Notes under the pieces: model-generated | What the model was told of the DNA's origin: nothing | The model's database searches: none | The model's input: the letters and a program-made list of their open reading frames with translations, nothing else | Program-made: the position numbers and the translations under genes | Source of the DNA: Chitinophaga sp. HK235 | GTDB taxonomy: Bacteria; Bacteroidota; Bacteroidia; Chitinophagales; Chitinophagaceae | Direction: 5' to 3' | Length of the DNA stretch: 64,000 bases | NCBI RefSeq assembly: GCF_018255755.1 | Contig: NZ_CP073766.1 | Coordinates: 4,340,001 to 4,404,000, forward strand | Part shown: one piece after another, positions 16,676 to 25,547 of the stretch | Layout of the letters: each line of letters begins with the position of its first letter | Position numbering within the stretch: the stretch's first letter is position 1

Positions 16676-19351
16676 ATGGCTGAAGTTGGCATATATATCC
16701 CCCTGTTGAGAAGATGGTTGCTGCTGATAGCAATCCCTCTCCTATGTTCCGCTTTTCAGGCGGCTCCTCCCGACAGCCTGTCCCTTTTACTACGCCAGTA
16801 CCGCAGCAACAACCAGCTGGCACCCTGGATCTACGCACAACTGCAATGGCAGGCATCTCCTTCCCGTAAAGCAGCCCTGTTGCAACAGGTACCGGCCAAC
16901 GCATGGCGCGCACCACAAACCGACGAAGAGCAACAGGCATGGCTGGACCTGCTCATCAACCAGGGTTATATGCTGCTATTGAGTGGAGATATTGTATCAT
17001 CTACCGACGCTTATCAACAGGCATTTGAATGGGCCGGGAAACATCCTGCCATTGCCGATGAAAGTCTGGTGCTCGAATATATCCTCAAACCGCTGGGCAA
17101 CAACTACACCCGCCTCGGCGATTATGAACAGGCCCTTTTTATTCACCAGAAAGCGCTGGCTCTGGCCACCAGCCTTCAGGACAAAACCGCGCTGGCAGGC
17201 ACTTACAGCAATCTCGCCAACACCAGCGCCAGTATGGGCAATCTGCAACAGTCGCTCCGCTATTGTCAGGAAGGATTTAAAACCGCCAGCCCTAACAGCG
17301 CCCTCTATGGGCTGCTGCTCTCAGAAGAAGCCGATGCCCTCTCCCGCCTGCATCAGGATAATGCCGCCAGACGCAGCATACAGGAAAGCATCCGTATCCT
17401 GCAACAACAACCCGCTACCAATAAAGAAGCTGTACACTGGCTGTTTATGGCTTACCAGCAGGCAGGAGATATTTACCTCTCTACTCCCGTCACCGCAGAA
17501 ACCTATTACCGTAAAGCACTCCTGTATGCCCGGCAGCAACATCTTGTCCGGAAAAGAGAGCAGGCCAAACTATACCTGCGGCTGGGACAACTTTATATTC
17601 AGCAGCGGCAACCCGTTACCGCCCTGGCCTGGCTGGACAGCTGCGCCACTATCCTTTTGCCCGGAAAAACACCCTCCCGGTTACAGTCAGCAGACATGTA
17701 TGGTGAATACACCCTGCTGGACATGCTGTTTGCCCGCGCCACCGCCTATGTACAGCAGCAACAGCCACAGGCTGCCATGCAGGCCTTCCACCTGTGTTTT
17801 GCGGTAGAAAACAGGCTACGGAACGAATATGTATCAGCAGCCTCCAAAGAGATGGCGATTTCAGACAGCCGTTCCCGTTACGAGGCAGCTATCGATGCTG
17901 CCTGGCATTACTGGCAGCAAACCAAAGCGCAACCGTATCAGCAGTATATCCTGGAGTTTATGGAAGGCAGCAAATCGCAGCTGCTGTGGGAAGAGATGCA
18001 GGGACAGAGTATCCTGCGGAATGATAGTACCGGCAAACGTATACGCCGCCTGGAACAGGCGCTGGTGTTTTACCGTAAAGAGGCATTGCAGGATGGCGGT
18101 GCCGACAGCCTGTTACAGACACAACAACAACGGATAAGCTGGGAGCTGGCCACCCTGAAAAAGAAAATGCCTGCACCTGTCAGTGATACCTTGCCACTGC
18201 CGGCCATGTTAAAACTATTGCCTTCTCAACAGGTGGTGCGCAGCTACTTTGCCGGTACCAATGCCCTCTATACCATAGAGCTGGATGCCCATGGCATCCG
18301 CTTTACAGACCGGCAATCGGTATCTGCACAGTGGTATGACAGCCTCCTGTATTTCCGGCAACACTTTTTTGACAACGGCCCACAGGCCATGATCAACGCC
18401 CCCCGTGACTGGTACAACAGTGCCTACCGTATCTATCATCAGCTGTTCAGTCAACATCCGCTACCCCGTAACACTACCTGTATCCTCATGCCCGACGGGA
18501 TACTGGGTCTGCTTCCCATAGAGGCACTGGTGACCAAAGCAGAATATCCCGCCGCTGTCAGCAAGTGGCCTTTCCTGGTAAAGGAAGCCACTATCGCCTA
18601 CGCCTACTCGTTGCGTACCTGGCAGGCACAACACCACACCCAGGCCAACAACAGCGGATTCAGTGGTTTCTTCATCGTACAGCAGCCCAACGGGCTGCCC
18701 GACCTTAAAGGCGTGGGAGAAGAGAAAGAACGGATTGCACCGGCGATCAACAACGGCACCTGGTATCTCAACGAACAGGCTACCGTGGCCGATTTCCGGC
18801 GTGCGCTGTCGCTCTCGGCCGTCGTACATATCAGTACCCATGCCTTTACCCGGCAACATAATATCCCTGCTCCGCATATCGCCCTGTATGATGCGCCCTT
18901 TTACCTCTTTGAGCTTAACGGTCTGGAGCGCCGCCCGGCCATGGTTGTACTGAGTGCCTGTGGCACCGGCGATGGCAGCCTGGTGACAGGTGAAGGTATC
19001 CGCAGTATGGCACATGCCTTTATCGCTGCCGGCACACCTGCCGTAGTGGCCGCCTCATGGAATGTACAGGATGCCACCACTCCCCGCCTGATGCAGAACT
19101 TCTACGCCGCCCTCACCACACAGCCCGACGCCGCCATCGCCCTGCAACAGTCCAAAATCAACTGGCTGGAGAATCTCGACGAAACAGACCTGCACAAACT
19201 ACCCTATTACTGGGCAGCACTCCACTTCGAAGGCAATACCCTGGCCCTTCAGGAAGGTATCACAGCAAAACAGCGCCCCAACTGGTATTGGCTGGTGCCC
19301 GTAGCGGGCATGTTGATAGGATGGCTGATCATCTCCCGTAAAAAAAAATAA
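16676..19351 (+). CDS. TPR-CHAT protein: predicted membrane-anchored caspase-like protease
   Basis: An 891-residue protein. The N-terminus (residues 10-32, RRWLLLIAIPLLCSAFQA) is a signal peptide or anchor. TPR-like helical repeats run from about 95 to 400 (YTRLGDYEQALFIHQKALAL, YSNLANTSASMGNLQQSL). The CHAT domain covers about 590-860; the catalytic pair fits His722 in HISTHAF and Cys762 in LSACGTGDG, both intact. A transmembrane helix (about 868-886) and a KKK tail end the protein, so the body should face the periplasm if the N-terminus is a signal peptide. CHAT domains are caspase-related peptidases used in cell-death and defence systems. It follows the PKD protein by 22 bp. Substrate and role here are unknown. 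Confidence 0.88.
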   Translation: MAEVGIYIPLLRRWLLLIAIPLLCSAFQAAPPDSLSLLLRQYRSNNQLAPWIYAQLQWQASPSRKAALLQQVPANAWRAPQTDEEQQAWLDLLINQGYMLLLSGDIVSSTDAYQQAFEWAGKHPAIADESLVLEYILKPLGNNYTRLGDYEQALFIHQKALALATSLQDKTALAGTYSNLANTSASMGNLQQSLRYCQEGFKTASPNSALYGLLLSEEADALSRLHQDNAARRSIQESIRILQQQPATNKEAVHWLFMAYQQAGDIYLSTPVTAETYYRKALLYARQQHLVRKREQAKLYLRLGQLYIQQRQPVTALAWLDSCATILLPGKTPSRLQSADMYGEYTLLDMLFARATAYVQQQQPQAAMQAFHLCFAVENRLRNEYVSAASKEMAISDSRSRYEAAIDAAWHYWQQTKAQPYQQYILEFMEGSKSQLLWEEMQGQSILRNDSTGKRIRRLEQALVFYRKEALQDGGADSLLQTQQQRISWELATLKKKMPAPVSDTLPLPAMLKLLPSQQVVRSYFAGTNALYTIELDAHGIRFTDRQSVSAQWYDSLLYFRQHFFDNGPQAMINAPRDWYNSAYRIYHQLFSQHPLPRNTTCILMPDGILGLLPIEALVTKAEYPAAVSKWPFLVKEATIAYAYSLRTWQAQHHTQANNSGFSGFFIVQQPNGLPDLKGVGEEKERIAPAINNGTWYLNEQATVADFRRALSLSAVVHISTHAFTRQHNIPAPHIALYDAPFYLFELNGLERRPAMVVLSACGTGDGSLVTGEGIRSMAHAFIAAGTPAVVAASWNVQDATTPRLMQNFYAALTTQPDAAIALQQSKINWLENLDETDLHKLPYYWAALHFEGNTLALQEGITAKQRPNWYWLVPVAGMLIGWLIISRKKK

Positions 19352-19404
19352 CAGACAATAGTCCTCTTTTTTCGTTAAATTCAGGTAGACCTCATTCCAA
19401 GATT

Positions 19405-20046
19405 ATGTCATTACTACTGAATGTTCCTGCTGAAGAGGAAACCGAAGCAAAATCAAAAGGGGCTTTGTGGGACGCCAACCTGCAAACCTGGTACCTGCCG
19501 GATATCAACTACGATCATATCATGGAGGTAGATAAGTGGATCACTGACAAGGATACTGCCATTATCCTATCTGACGAAGTGATTATTGCACATGGCCGGC
19601 ATTCCTGCCAGCATTGTCAGCAGATCACCCCGGTCATCGCTCTCGGCAGTGATTTTTTTTATGAGAAAGATATCAATGAGAAAGATGAAGCCGTATGGTT
19701 TGAACTGAATTTCTTTACCCTGTTTCAACAGGTATCGGTGATATCCCCTCACCTGTTTAATTTCTTCCGGGATAATTATCCGCATTACAAACAGGGGCCA
19801 GCCAGAAGTGCCGATGGATACTACTGGTGCAACCATTGCGAGCATTGTGGTCAGGGCATTGATGACACCTTATTGTTTGCCGATGCAGGCCATGTATTTG
19901 CCCCCGAAACATCTGAAGCGGCAGGCTCCATCACCTTAAGGACCTATCCATTTAAATACGCTCCGCATATCGATGCTGATTACAACAACAACCATCATCT
20001 CCAGCTGATCAATGAGTTTGCAGTACGGAGTCATTACAGCATATAA
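19405..20046 (+). CDS. DUF5710-domain protein with probable zinc site
   Basis: A 213-residue cytoplasmic protein. Residues 1-45 match DUF5710 (LLNVPAEEETEAKSKGALWD, LQTWYLPD), a small fold often attached to DNA-processing proteins of mobile elements. Two CxxC pairs, HSCQHCQQ (about 70) and YYWCNHCEHCGQ (about 145-152), could hold one zinc ion. The rest is unknown and rich in acidic and aromatic residues. It is 53 bp beyond the CHAT gene on the same strand and ends at a strong terminator, so it may be last gene of that unit. There is no sign that it is mobile. Function cannot be assigned. Confidence 0.78.
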   Translation: MSLLLNVPAEEETEAKSKGALWDANLQTWYLPDINYDHIMEVDKWITDKDTAIILSDEVIIAHGRHSCQHCQQITPVIALGSDFFYEKDINEKDEAVWFELNFFTLFQQVSVISPHLFNFFRDNYPHYKQGPARSADGYYWCNHCEHCGQGIDDTLLFADAGHVFAPETSEAAGSITLRTYPFKYAPHIDADYNNNHHLQLINEFAVRSHYSI

Positions 20047-20048
20047 AA

Positions 20049-20090
20049 CGGGGCTGACCAAAAAGTAAAAAATACTTTTGGTCAGCCCCG
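20049..20090. terminator. Bidirectional terminator
   Basis: CGGGGCTGACCAAAAAGTA and TACTTTTGGTCAGCCCCG pair over 18 bp with a single bulged A and an A-rich loop. It lies between the convergent DUF5710 and M48 genes. Confidence 0.8.
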
Positions 20091-20107
20091 AATGCAACAA
20101 AAGGTTA

Positions 20108-20908
20108 TCAGGGTTTGGAATAACCGTCTTTCTTAGCTTTTTCAGCCATGGTCACCATTCTTTTTTCTGTGTCAGGGTGAGAAGAAAACAGCTGTGAGCC
20201 TTTTTTCTTCTTGTCGCCATTGGCTTCCTGAGAAGCTTTCCACAGTTTTTCAAAAGCGGTGGACATACCCCATGGGTTGAGTTTGTTGGCTTTCAGGAAA
20301 TCGTAACCGTAGTTGTCGGCCTGACTTTCCTGACCACGGGAATAGGCAGAATTAGCCACTGCTTCACCCAGGTCACCCAGCTGAGAATCGCTCAGCGCGC
20401 CTGCAGTACCGCCCTGGGAAGAAACACCATCTTTCAGTGCGGAAGTCATCAATGCTGTTTTGAAAGCATCTTTGGAATCTTTGTTTTTAACGTGACCGAT
20501 CTCATGACCAATCACACCCATCACTTCATCATCGGTCATTACCTGCATCAGGCCGGCACATACCCGTACACTGCCATCTGCGCAGGCAAAGGCGTTAATA
20601 TCCCTTACCAGGTATACTTTGAAGTTGAGGTTCATGCCTTCGTAGTTGGCAGCTTTGGCAGTAAGCTTAGCCAGCCGCTGAGCCAGCGGATCGCTGGCAG
20701 GAGCTACCGGATTATGCTCATCCATCCACTGGATGTATTCTTTGGTGTATTTGATGACTTCATCATCACTCAGCGTAACTGCTTTGGCAGCTTTTACACC
20801 GGCACCAATCGTTTTGGAATTGAGCTTAAACTGGGCATTGGCAGTAGAAGCTAAAGCAAGGGATATAGCAACAACAAGGCTACAGCGAGTACGAACAAAC
20901 ATAGACAT
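20108..20908 (-). CDS. M48-family zinc metalloprotease, exported
   Basis: A 266-residue protein starting at 20908 (an alternative Met lies two codons downstream). The signal peptide ends after TANAQ (residue 26). The zincin core is intact: HEIGH at 135-139, and the third ligand is Glu194 in SRGQESQADNYG. The C-terminal SSHPDTEKRM motif is typical of the periplasmic M48 (Oma1/BepA/LoiP-like) group, which does quality control of outer membrane proteins. It seems to be a single gene with its own promoter; TATCTTCG at 20964-20957 is a possible -7 element, but without a good -33 match. Convergent with the DUF5710 gene. Confidence 0.9.
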   Translation of the reverse strand: MSMFVRTRCSLVVAISLALASTANAQFKLNSKTIGAGVKAAKAVTLSDDEVIKYTKEYIQWMDEHNPVAPASDPLAQRLAKLTAKAANYEGMNLNFKVYLVRDINAFACADGSVRVCAGLMQVMTDDEVMGVIGHEIGHVKNKDSKDAFKTALMTSALKDGVSSQGGTAGALSDSQLGDLGEAVANSAYSRGQESQADNYGYDFLKANKLNPWGMSTAFEKLWKASQEANGDKKKKGSQLFSSHPDTEKRMVTMAEKAKKDGYSKP

Positions 20909-21004
20909 TCGTTTGATTAGGAAAATGGAATTAAGGTTACAAAACTTTTTGCGGCGCGAAGATAAAGGAAAATATCTCACAACTCTTTCAACAGGTGATT
21001 GTTT

Positions 21005-21012
21005 TATTTTTG
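21005..21012 (+). promoter_or_regulatory. Possible -7 element upstream of the TPR gene
   Basis: TATTTTTG fits the TAnnTTTG element exactly and would place a start near 21018, 18 nt before the ATG at 21036. No good TTTG element is found 19-21 nt upstream, so support is partial. Confidence 0.35.
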
Positions 21013-21035
21013 AGTATTAAAGGTATCTTCCGAAT

Positions 21036-22361
21036 ATGAAAAATCTCGTGTTGTTAATGGTAACCCTGATGGCTGCTGTTGCAGGATATGCTCAATCCAT
21101 CCCTTCTTATGGTGAAAAGATAGATCGCGCCAGCCATATACTACAGCCAGCCCTGCAGCGTTTCAAGACCGATGTCATTACACATGATCTGGACTCCTGC
21201 ATACAACAACTGCTGCCCCTTGCCGACGACCCTGCTAAAAAATTTGTGGTAGGTAACTTCTTATTCAATATAGACGTGGATCACTCCTACCGGCTACACG
21301 AAGCAGCCTGGCAGGCAGATAGCAGTCAGTACAACTACCTGCTGGAATACGCCATGGAACTGCAACGCAGAGGCAGTTACAGTCAGGCTACTCCCCTACT
21401 GGAAAAATTTGCCGCCTATGCACCAGACGACTACCGTCTGCAGGTATGGCTGGCTGACTGCTATATCAATACCGGACAACCGGAGAAAGCCATTACAGCC
21501 TGGAAAAAAGCTGATTACAACAACCATCATAACCATAACACCATTGACCAGGCCATCTGGACAGTATATGGACAGGCTTCCCAGCTCCGTCAACGCAACA
21601 GCTGGAGAAAAGAAGTGTCTGCCGGTAAATCAGCCAGTGCCTATCCGCTCATTTTTCTAGACAGCAACTGGGAAACAGACTGGTGGAATACCATCGCTAT
21701 GGATTCCTTTCTGATGGCTGATCTTCAGCTGGCACAGGAGAAAGGCTTAGCAGCCAGAGACCTGCAGGTATTGCAGTTTTATGCCGATCTGAAACAACTG
21801 CCGGAGATCACTTACTCAAAACTCATGGACATGCTGGCCATCAACCAGCTGATCCTAAACAACCATCCGCTGCCTGCTAGCGGCAAACTGGCCGGCAGCT
21901 TGCTGGACGCCACCTTCAATCTGACCATTGCAGACCCCGATGAATTTTTTGCACTGAGAGGAGATGAACTGCTGCGCCTTGCTAAAAAACACAAGGATGT
22001 AGCATATCTGAATATCTACAGTAAACTGCAAACAGCTATAAAAGGGAAAGTAGCGCCCGAAATAGCCCTGACAGGCTGGAAAGAATATCATGATGAAGGT
22101 TTTGCCGTCAGTTACCTGAACGGGAAAGTCCCCAAAACAACCTACGACGATCCGGAACTGGACCAGGCCCTGAAAGCCTTCCCGGACGCTCCACTGCTGT
22201 ATTTCATGAAGGCGAGCCTGGCCAACATCGAAAAGAAACCAGACCAGCAGGAACTGCTGATAAAAACCATCCAACGGGAATTCAGATCATTGGGCAGTGA
22301 TCCTCACCGCTACGCCACCAAACTGAATCAGTACTTCGATTATCTGAGCCAGATACAATAA
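21036..22361 (+). CDS. Exported TPR protein of unknown function
   Basis: A 441-residue protein with a signal peptide (cut after GYAQ, residue 20). TPR-like helices are clearest at about 85-165 (YLLEYAMELQRRGSYSQATPLLEKF, VWLADCYINTGQPEKAITAW), with further helical repeats to the end. TPRs bind other proteins; there is no catalytic motif. The gene is divergent from the M48 protease with 127 bp between starts, so both might be controlled together (inference). It ends at a hairpin shared with the convergent LRR-BRCT genes. I do not recognise a specific family. Confidence 0.8.
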   Translation: MKNLVLLMVTLMAAVAGYAQSIPSYGEKIDRASHILQPALQRFKTDVITHDLDSCIQQLLPLADDPAKKFVVGNFLFNIDVDHSYRLHEAAWQADSSQYNYLLEYAMELQRRGSYSQATPLLEKFAAYAPDDYRLQVWLADCYINTGQPEKAITAWKKADYNNHHNHNTIDQAIWTVYGQASQLRQRNSWRKEVSAGKSASAYPLIFLDSNWETDWWNTIAMDSFLMADLQLAQEKGLAARDLQVLQFYADLKQLPEITYSKLMDMLAINQLILNNHPLPASGKLAGSLLDATFNLTIADPDEFFALRGDELLRLAKKHKDVAYLNIYSKLQTAIKGKVAPEIALTGWKEYHDEGFAVSYLNGKVPKTTYDDPELDQALKAFPDAPLLYFMKASLANIEKKPDQQELLIKTIQREFRSLGSDPHRYATKLNQYFDYLSQIQ

Positions 22362-22364
22362 AGA

Positions 22365-22390
22365 GCTGTCCCGCGTTCTAACGGGACAGC
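22365..22390. terminator. Hairpin between convergent genes, probable terminator
   Basis: A perfect 9-bp stem (GCTGTCCCG / CGGGACAGC, loop 8 nt). The following bases are only moderately T-rich, so termination strength is uncertain. It lies between the exported TPR gene and the LRR-BRCT pair. Confidence 0.55.
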
Positions 22391-22396
22391 ATATAC

Positions 22397-25300
22397 TTAG
22401 AATATTAAACGTTCTCTGTTCTTGACGTATACTGTCTGCAGTTTCTTCAACTGTTTAAAATCAAAAGTATTGGCAGAAAGATCGTTGCAGGTCAGGTCGA
22501 ACTCTTCCAGCTCCTGCAGCTGATAAAAGGAAGCAGGGATCTGTGTGATACCGGTATTTGTCAACTCCAGCCGCTGAAGCCCGCTCATGGAAGCAATAAA
22601 TGACACCTCTGGCAGACTACAGGAAGACAAATTGAGATTTTTTAACTGCTTACAAGCCACCAGACGCTCTGCATGCAGCAGCGGCGTATTATATATTCTC
22701 AGATCAGTGATGGGGACATTCAGTCCGTCCAGCACCGGAATAGTCAATGAGGTGGCTGATCTGGTGGTGATCGTCAGCGTATGCAGTAACGGCATGGCAA
22801 ACAACGCAGCGGGCACCGTATCAGTGGTTAGGCGCAGCGATAGATGGGTGAGCGGTAACTGTTGAATATATCCTACCAGCCGTGGAAAATCCAGTGTATC
22901 CTTCAGGTCGAGGTTCAGATAGGTGATATGCCCGAAGTCGGTCAGTATTTCGCTGATCCCGGCAGCCGGCACATCCCGTAACACCAGACCGGTAGGGCGA
23001 CGGGGATTTCCCGGCTCATGTATTCTCACCATATGAAAAGCCAGTAAGAAAGCACAGACATCCAGTTCAGGATGAATATACAAGGGCCGGCAGTCATCTT
23101 CTGACCTGTCTTTGTATTTGTCTTTCCAGTTGGATTTGATATGATGCTGTAAGGTGGCGGAAGCATATTTCCGGAACAATGTCCTCGACTGTTTTCTGAT
23201 ATCCGCATCCTTATGGAAAAGATGGATGGCCGCCAGGTAGCTCAGCAATACTTTGCCGGCTCCTCCGCCGGCAATCATTTCCAGCACCAGCGGGATATTA
23301 TCTGTTTCCTGCTGTTTCAGCAACCTCGTGATCTGCGTGGTCAGTTCGCTGTTTTCCTCCATCATCAGGAAAGGCGTATCGTCCTTTATCTCCTGGGCTT
23401 TCAGGTGGTCTTCCAAAATATATTGGTGGTCTTCCCTGAAAATATCTCCGATAATCGCAGGGTTGATATTCTGCCCCAGGAAAATATGGGTGGCATCTTT
23501 CACCTCCTTTGCAATGCCCGCTCCTCTGTTGACCAGCATGGCCGCCAGGTCTTTCTTCATACTCAGTGTAGGCGTTCCTGTGATAAACACACGAGCTCCC
23601 GGTATGTTTCCTGCAGCATCAAAAGGATATGGCAACAGTTCTTTCAGCGCAGCATAGCGGTGTGCCAGCAGGCCGAATGCGATTTCCCGCCGTCTGGCAT
23701 CTGTCAGGCCCAGGGTAGCCAGCTGTTCGAAGGCTGTTCTGAAGGGGGCAGCCGCAGGAGCGTCCGGTAATCTGATCTGCCCATCTCTGGTATTGGCCAG
23801 CGCCAGTGGTACATCCAGCTCTTTCCGTCCATCCCGGGCCCGATCATAAAGACATTCTGAGCTAAATCTAATCTTTACCCTTTCCAGATGCGACAGCTCC
23901 AGCAGACTGACAGGAAGCACCGGACTATCTACGTAGATAAGCACCCTTTTCAACAAAGGCAGCTCTTTTAAACGGCTGATATACCACTCAAAAGGCCGAT
24001 AAGTGTTGCGGTTGAAAATCAGCCACTGAAGGCCAGGCATACGTTGCAGACTGGATAGTATGCTATCAGGGTCTATTTGAGGATAGTCGTTAAAACTGAA
24101 GGTATGCACCCCAGGTAGCTCATAGAACGCCTCCGGCAGAGAAGTAACATCCCAGGCGAGCTGTACATGGCTGAGGCGGGGAGCCTGCTGCAAAAGCCGT
24201 AGGTCCGTATCCGTTATATGGCTGATCTGCAGTTTCTCCAGCTGAGGCAGTTGCGCCAGCCTGGCGAAATCAGGACTCACGGTACAGTTGTCCAGTGTAA
24301 GACTCTTCAGTGCCGGCAGTTTGTATATAAATTCAGGGAATGTCGTCAGTGTCGTATCTGAGAAGGAGAGATTTTCCAGTGCTGTAAGGCCGGACAAATC
24401 CGGTAGTGAAGAGAAATCACACTTATTAAACGCAAGGGATATCAGTCCGCTCAACCGGCCCAAGGAAGCGGGTAAAGCCTGTAGCTTACGCAACTCCATG
24501 GAAGTGACATAGCGTAATGACTCCACATTTTCAGGCAGGGACGCCAGCCCGTTATGCATATAGGGCTGTATGCGGTAATAGCTGAAGGTGGTAATATCCG
24601 TCCGGTCTTTGATCATATCGATATAGAACGGAGCCGGCAGTTCTCCGAACCCAATGATTTCCTTCAGCTTTTTTAACTGCCCCAGCACTGGTGGCAGCTC
24701 TTTGAACCGGTTGCCTTCCAGGTCAATGGATTCCAGGTTTTCCAATAACGTAATGGAATCCGGTAATGTTTCCATGGACAGGCCTTTGAGCCGCAGCTTC
24801 CTCAGCTTTTTACAATTGGCCAGCACACGGATAGCCTGGTCGACATCCAGTTTTTCATTGCCGTTGAGGGCCACTACTTCCAGTTCCTGCAGGGAGCCCA
24901 GCTCCTCCGGCAGACTAGTGAGCTTATTGTATTTTATATGCAGCTCTTTCAGTTGTGTCAGGTCTTTTATTGCCGGCGGTAATGCCGCAATGCCATTGGA
25001 AGAAAGTTCCAGTATCTGCAGCCGCGGGAATTCGGAAAGATCTTTGGGCAGTGTTTTGATTTCATTAAAGCGGAAACTCAGCTGCTCCAGCTGATGCAGG
25101 CCCACCAGGTTTTTGGGGAAGGTAGTAAAACGATTGGTACGCAGGTTGAGTATACGCAGGTTTTTCAGCTGTCCGATACTGTCGGGCAAGGCCTTTAGCT
25201 TGTTACCGGTCACTTCCAGCGCTTCCAGCTCCTGTAAGGTGCCGATATTGTCCGGCAGCACTTCCATTTCGGTTTTGGTCATGCCCAGCCCTTTCAGGTG

Positions 25301-25531
25301 GGGCAATGCCGACAGCTCAGTGATGACTGTTGCATGGTCCAGCCCTGAATTGTAGCTGAGGTCAAACTGCACATGCGGTATATGAGCCGCCGCTTCGAAT
25401 CCTTTAGGCATCGTTTTCAACCGCTTGCGCTGGAGATTGAAACGTACTTTGGGATGTTCACAATCTTTTGCATCTTTTATTTCGCCGGTTTCGAAGATAC
25501 CGGGTTCTTCATACATCTGTCTGTATTCCAT
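22397..25531 (-). CDS. LRR-BRCT-LRR multidomain protein (paralogue 1)
   Basis: A 1044-residue cytoplasmic protein. Leucine-rich repeats of bacterial LPxNIGxLxxLExLxVTGN type run from about 55 to 300 and irregularly to 580. A BRCT domain follows at about 640-725 (ARVFITGTPTLSMKKDLAAM, DATHIFLG, ILEDHLKA). A helical region (about 730-860: TTQITRLLKQ, GKVLLSYLAAIHLF, ASATLQHHI) comes next, then a second LRR block (about 880-1044). There is no signal peptide and no catalytic motif. LRR and BRCT are both protein-binding folds, BRCT usually tied to DNA repair or phosphopeptide binding, so a scaffold role is likely. It lies 16 bp behind a close paralogue, in one operon. Confidence 0.85.
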   Translation of the reverse strand: MEYRQMYEEPGIFETGEIKDAKDCEHPKVRFNLQRKRLKTMPKGFEAAAHIPHVQFDLSYNSGLDHATVITELSALPHLKGLGMTKTEMEVLPDNIGTLQELEALEVTGNKLKALPDSIGQLKNLRILNLRTNRFTTFPKNLVGLHQLEQLSFRFNEIKTLPKDLSEFPRLQILELSSNGIAALPPAIKDLTQLKELHIKYNKLTSLPEELGSLQELEVVALNGNEKLDVDQAIRVLANCKKLRKLRLKGLSMETLPDSITLLENLESIDLEGNRFKELPPVLGQLKKLKEIIGFGELPAPFYIDMIKDRTDITTFSYYRIQPYMHNGLASLPENVESLRYVTSMELRKLQALPASLGRLSGLISLAFNKCDFSSLPDLSGLTALENLSFSDTTLTTFPEFIYKLPALKSLTLDNCTVSPDFARLAQLPQLEKLQISHITDTDLRLLQQAPRLSHVQLAWDVTSLPEAFYELPGVHTFSFNDYPQIDPDSILSSLQRMPGLQWLIFNRNTYRPFEWYISRLKELPLLKRVLIYVDSPVLPVSLLELSHLERVKIRFSSECLYDRARDGRKELDVPLALANTRDGQIRLPDAPAAAPFRTAFEQLATLGLTDARRREIAFGLLAHRYAALKELLPYPFDAAGNIPGARVFITGTPTLSMKKDLAAMLVNRGAGIAKEVKDATHIFLGQNINPAIIGDIFREDHQYILEDHLKAQEIKDDTPFLMMEENSELTTQITRLLKQQETDNIPLVLEMIAGGGAGKVLLSYLAAIHLFHKDADIRKQSRTLFRKYASATLQHHIKSNWKDKYKDRSEDDCRPLYIHPELDVCAFLLAFHMVRIHEPGNPRRPTGLVLRDVPAAGISEILTDFGHITYLNLDLKDTLDFPRLVGYIQQLPLTHLSLRLTTDTVPAALFAMPLLHTLTITTRSATSLTIPVLDGLNVPITDLRIYNTPLLHAERLVACKQLKNLNLSSCSLPEVSFIASMSGLQRLELTNTGITQIPASFYQLQELEEFDLTCNDLSANTFDFKQLKKLQTVYVKNRERLIF

Positions 25532-25547
25532 AGGTATAAAATGTCTG

